Assembly: GCA_002316345.1 (NCBI GenBank)
Contig: DCDI01000115.1
Location: 1-53,631 of the forward strand
DNA length: 53,631 nucleotides
Origin: Phyllobacteriaceae bacterium UBA1059
GTDB taxonomy: Bacteria; Pseudomonadota; Alphaproteobacteria; Rhizobiales; Rhizobiaceae
Direction: 5' to 3'
In this document: one piece after another, positions 50,855-53,631 of the stretch
Position numbering within the stretch: the first letter of the stretch is position 1
Layout: each line of letters opens with the position of its first letter
The notes under the pieces: generated by a model
Seen by the model: only the letters and a program-made list of their open reading frames with translations
The model's database searches: none
Told to the model about the DNA's origin: nothing
Made by a program: the position numbers and the translations under genes

Positions 50855-51763
50855 ATGAGTTCTGATCTGACTGGTATTCTTCCGGTTCTACCGACGCCTT
50901 TCGCTCTAGGCGGCGACGTCGATCGCTTGGGGATGGCGAAGTTGACCAAATTCGCTTTGGCCCATGGGGTACACGGCGTGGTGTTTCCTGGCTTCGCCAG
51001 CGAGGTGGAGACGCTGACCGGCCAGGAGCGAGCTGATCTACTCAAGATCGTGGTGGCAGAAGTGGGCGGGCGTGTACCAATTATCGCCGGCGCCAGCGCT
51101 GCCACCTGGGAAGAAGTGGTTGCGCACGGATCTGCAGCTGCCGCCCTGGGCATCCGGCACCTGATGGTTCAGCCTCCGAAATCGGTTGGTATCGACGCTC
51201 CCGCCTTGATCGACTTCTTGGGCAAGGTGTTGGATGCGCTACCCTCTATAGAGATCATCCTTCAGAATGCGCCGGCCCCCCGGGGTTCGGATTTAAGTCC
51301 CGCCGCGATCATCGAGATTATTACCGCCCTTCCCCGTGTGGCCTATGTGAAGGAAGAGACGCTTCCTGCTGGACCCGCGATCAGTCACATCATCGCCAAT
51401 GCCCCACAAACGCTGAAGGGCGTGATCGAAGGCGGTGGTGCTCGCTATGTTCTTGACGAATATGCACGCGGGGCAACTGCGGCCATGCCTGCTCTCGAGA
51501 TCGTCGACGAGCATGTCGCCTTGACGCGCGCCTGGAACGAAGGAAGGCGAGACGAAGCCCGCCAGATCTACGTCCGTACGTTGCCACTGCTCGTGCTTCA
51601 GGCTGTCTACCGCATGCGCCTGACGAAATATGTGTTGAGGCGCCGTGGTGTCATCGAACACATCGACGTTAGGGCGCCAACGCCAATGCTTGATGACCCA
51701 GCGTGCACCGATATCGATCGGAACTTGTCAGAACTTGGCTTGCTGGTCGCGGAAGCAGCATGA
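50855..51763 (+). CDS. DHDPS/N-acetylneuraminate lyase-family aldolase or dehydratase
   Basis: About 302 residues from ATG 50855 (MSSDLTGILPVLPTPFAL; an ATG at 50843 adds four). The family's Schiff-base lysine is K166 in RVAYVKEET. The usual tyrosine of the YNxP motif is replaced by Gln137 in IILQNAPAP, so it is not a true DapA. FPGFASEVETLT is the phosphate/carboxylate loop. With dgoK and a sugar-acid dehydratase alongside, a keto-deoxy sugar acid aldolase or dehydratase is most likely. Its stop overlaps the next start (ATGA). Confidence 0.8.
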   Translation: MSSDLTGILPVLPTPFALGGDVDRLGMAKLTKFALAHGVHGVVFPGFASEVETLTGQERADLLKIVVAEVGGRVPIIAGASAATWEEVVAHGSAAAALGIRHLMVQPPKSVGIDAPALIDFLGKVLDALPSIEIILQNAPAPRGSDLSPAAIIEIITALPRVAYVKEETLPAGPAISHIIANAPQTLKGVIEGGGARYVLDEYARGATAAMPALEIVDEHVALTRAWNEGRRDEARQIYVRTLPLLVLQAVYRMRLTKYVLRRRGVIEHIDVRAPTPMLDDPACTDIDRNLSELGLLVAEAA

Positions 51764-52926
51764 GCAGTCCTGTCGTCTCGGTCGAAGTCTTTACGCTAAC
51801 CCAACCCCGCAAGGTTCCTTATCTTGGCGCCCTGCGTGAAGGTGAGGTGGTCAATGCAAACGGCTACATCGTTCGCAAGGGCAACCGCACCGTCTATCCA
51901 ACCTTCGACCGCAGCGTTCTCGTCAGGATGGTGACGGACGCTGGCGTGGTTGGCTGGGGCGAGACATACGGCATCGTCGCCCCGGGCACGGTTGCAGCGC
52001 TCATAAACGACCTGCTTGCAGGATTTGTCATCGGCCGAGACGCTTTCGACCCATCCGCCGTCTATGACGATCTCTACGACATGATGAGGGTCCGCGGCTA
52101 TATAGGTGGTTTCTATGTCGATGCATTGGCAGCTCTGGACATCGCGCTTTGGGATATCGCAGGCCAGGAGGCAGGCAAACCCATAAGCGAGATGTTGGGA
52201 GGCGGCAAAGAAAGTTTTCCAGCCTATGTTTCTGGTCTGCCGGAACGGACGTTGGCGGCGCGCGGCGAGCTAGCCAAATACTGGCAAGATCGCGGCTTTG
52301 ATTCATTCAAGTTCGCTACACCCGTCGCAGATGACGGCCCTGCCCGCGAAATGGAGAACCTCCGCAACATTCTTGGACCGCGGGCCAAGATCGCCGCAGA
52401 CATGCACTGGAACCAAACACCAGAACGCGCCCTCGAATTGATCGAGGAAATGGCGCCCTACGATCCATGGTTTGCGGAAGCACCGGTTTGGACGGAAGAC
52501 ATTGCAGGTCTCGAGAAAGTCTCCAAAGGCACTAGCATCCCTATTGCAGTTGGCGAAGAGTGGCGAACGCATTGGGATATGCTGGCTCGTATCGAGCGGT
52601 GTCGCATCGCAATCGTCCAGCCCGAAATGGGCCACAAGGGCATCACCAACTTCATTCGCATCGGCGCGCTGGCAGCCAAGCACAAAATCGACGTGATCCC
52701 GCATGCCACGGTAGGTGCGGGAATTTTTCTGGCTGCAAGCCTCCATGCGGCATCGACCCTGCCCACCATGCGCGGACACGAGTTCCAGCATTCGATCTTC
52801 GAGCCGAACCGGCGGCTCCTGGTGGGCAACATGGATTGCCGTGAAGGTCGGTATCACTTGCCGACAGGTCCCGGCCTGGGAGTGCGGCCGTCCGAAGCAG
52901 CGCTTTCTCTACTCGAGCGCATCTGA
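51760..52926 (+). CDS. enolase-superfamily sugar-acid dehydratase (mandelate racemase-like)
   Basis: A 388-residue protein of the mandelate racemase/muconate lactonizing family. Metal ligands are D214 (AADMHWN), E240 (FAEAPVW) and E266 (VGEEW); the general base pair includes H315 (VIPHAT), and a lysine lies in FDSFKFATP. It dehydrates an aldonic or aldaric acid to a 2-keto-3-deoxy acid, which suits the kinase and aldolase next door. The exact sugar (galactonate or similar) is not fixed. ATG 51760 overlaps the preceding stop. Confidence 0.85.
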   Translation: MSSPVVSVEVFTLTQPRKVPYLGALREGEVVNANGYIVRKGNRTVYPTFDRSVLVRMVTDAGVVGWGETYGIVAPGTVAALINDLLAGFVIGRDAFDPSAVYDDLYDMMRVRGYIGGFYVDALAALDIALWDIAGQEAGKPISEMLGGGKESFPAYVSGLPERTLAARGELAKYWQDRGFDSFKFATPVADDGPAREMENLRNILGPRAKIAADMHWNQTPERALELIEEMAPYDPWFAEAPVWTEDIAGLEKVSKGTSIPIAVGEEWRTHWDMLARIERCRIAIVQPEMGHKGITNFIRIGALAAKHKIDVIPHATVGAGIFLAASLHAASTLPTMRGHEFQHSIFEPNRRLLVGNMDCREGRYHLPTGPGLGVRPSEAALSLLERI

Positions 52927-52947
52927 ATATAATTGGGAGGAAAAAAG

Positions 52948-53631
52948 ATGAGGAAGCTTCTACGCAGCCTGGTACTAACCACGGCCGCCTATGCACTTGT
53001 TGCTTCAAGCGGGGCAACGCCCGCTTTCGCGGACACAGTCCTGAAGTTCATTTCCTGGCAAACGGATGATGCAGGGACGGGCGAATGGTGGAAAGCCGCA
53101 ATCGCGGAATTCGAGAAGCAGCACCCTGGCGTCAGGATCGAGTTCACGAAAGCCGAACGTAGCTCGTATGCCGACACGATGACGACGCTCTTCGCAGCGG
53201 GCACGCCGCCTCAGATCGTCCATCTTGCTTCCTTCGAATTCCAGATGTTTGCAGACAATGGCTGGCTTGAGCCGCTCGATAGCCGGATCGAAAAAGATGG
53301 TATCGACCTGAACGGGTGGGCCGGGCAGCAGAAATGCGAGTGGAACGGCGAAACCGTCTGCATCATGACGAACTATTTTGGCTTCGTCATGGCTTACAAC
53401 AAGAAGATCCTCGACCAGGCAGGGTTGGCTGTCCCGACCAGTTATCAAGAGTTTTTTGATGTCGCTAAGGCAACAACGAAAGACCTCAACGGTGATGGCA
53501 TCGTTGATCAATTCGGGACCGGCCATGAGACCAAGGGCGGTCCCGGGCAGTATCTGACCGAGATGTTGAACTACATTTTGGATGCAGGCGCGTACTGGAC
53601 GGACAAGGATGGCAATATCACTATCGATACG
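52948..53631 (+). CDS. sugar ABC transporter binding protein, 3' end cut by window edge
   Basis: The first 228 residues of a family-1 solute-binding protein. A signal peptide (MRKLLRSLVLTTAAYALVAS) is cleaved near AFA-DT. Then come FISWQTDDAGTGEWWKAAI, FEKQHPGVRIEF, FAAGTPPQIVHLASFEF and VMAYNKKILDQAGL, all family hallmarks. GGGAGG lies eight bases before ATG 52948, 21 bases after the dehydratase gene. It should feed the sugar acid, or its glycoside, to the catabolic enzymes upstream. The permeases and ATPase would lie beyond the window. Confidence 0.88.
   Translation, partial: MRKLLRSLVLTTAAYALVASSGATPAFADTVLKFISWQTDDAGTGEWWKAAIAEFEKQHPGVRIEFTKAERSSYADTMTTLFAAGTPPQIVHLASFEFQMFADNGWLEPLDSRIEKDGIDLNGWAGQQKCEWNGETVCIMTNYFGFVMAYNKKILDQAGLAVPTSYQEFFDVAKATTKDLNGDGIVDQFGTGHETKGGPGQYLTEMLNYILDAGAYWTDKDGNITIDT

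Overview
The window looks like accessory DNA from an alphaproteobacterium of the Rhizobiales type. This rests on a Ti-plasmid-style transfer module (traA, traC, traD with a candidate oriT), a rhizobial ehu/eut/doe ectoine-use cluster, and several sugar or sugar-phosphate ABC importers. The species cannot be named from the sequence. No rRNA, tRNA or CRISPR array was recognised.

Left part (1-16.4 kb), mostly minus strand, is a defence and mobile-DNA zone. It begins with a putative ABC-three-component (ABC-3C) operon: an FAD/NAD(P)-binding effector, a middle component, and an SMC-like ATPase cut by the window edge. Next comes a frameshifted STAND NTPase with a C-terminal PD-(D/E)XK nuclease, a heavily decayed Mrr-like nuclease pseudogene, umuD/umuC remnants and a TIR-domain protein. 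The transfer module traD-traC/oriT/traA and an AlpA-type regulator follow.

Middle part (16.4-29 kb) is a well-kept ectoine cluster: a divergent Lrp/AsnC regulator, then doeC, doeD, enuR, eutB, eutC, eutD(doeA), eutE(doeB) and ehuB-ehuC-ehuD-ehuA, all on the plus strand. Together they import ectoine, open its ring, deacetylate the product, transaminate it and oxidise it to aspartate. eutA is not in the cluster.

29-34.6 kb (minus strand) carries an importer related to ferric/hexose-phosphate ABC systems, a histidine phosphatase and an RpiR/SIS regulator. Four near-identical palindromes (TGCAW-N6-TTGCR) sit in pairs upstream of the regulator and of the binding-protein gene. I infer a regulated uptake and dephosphorylation route for a phosphorylated sugar.

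34.6-49.2 kb holds a membrane-anchored unknown, a SnoaL-like protein, a large STAND ATPase, a DEDDh exonuclease next to a serine recombinase broken by a stop codon, a ribbon-helix-helix protein with a 45-residue membrane partner, a second ABC-3C operon (Mrr-like effector, MC6-like middle component, DUF2326 ATPase, DUF3800 protein) preceded by a ruined RelE-type toxin and its intact antitoxin, and a two-gene nuclease operon whose first product fuses a nucleotide-binding/TIR-like domain to a nuclease.

49.2-53.6 kb is a sugar-acid locus: SGNH hydrolase and 2-keto-3-deoxy-galactonokinase on the minus strand, and divergently a DHDPS-family aldolase, an enolase-superfamily dehydratase and the start of a sugar-binding protein.
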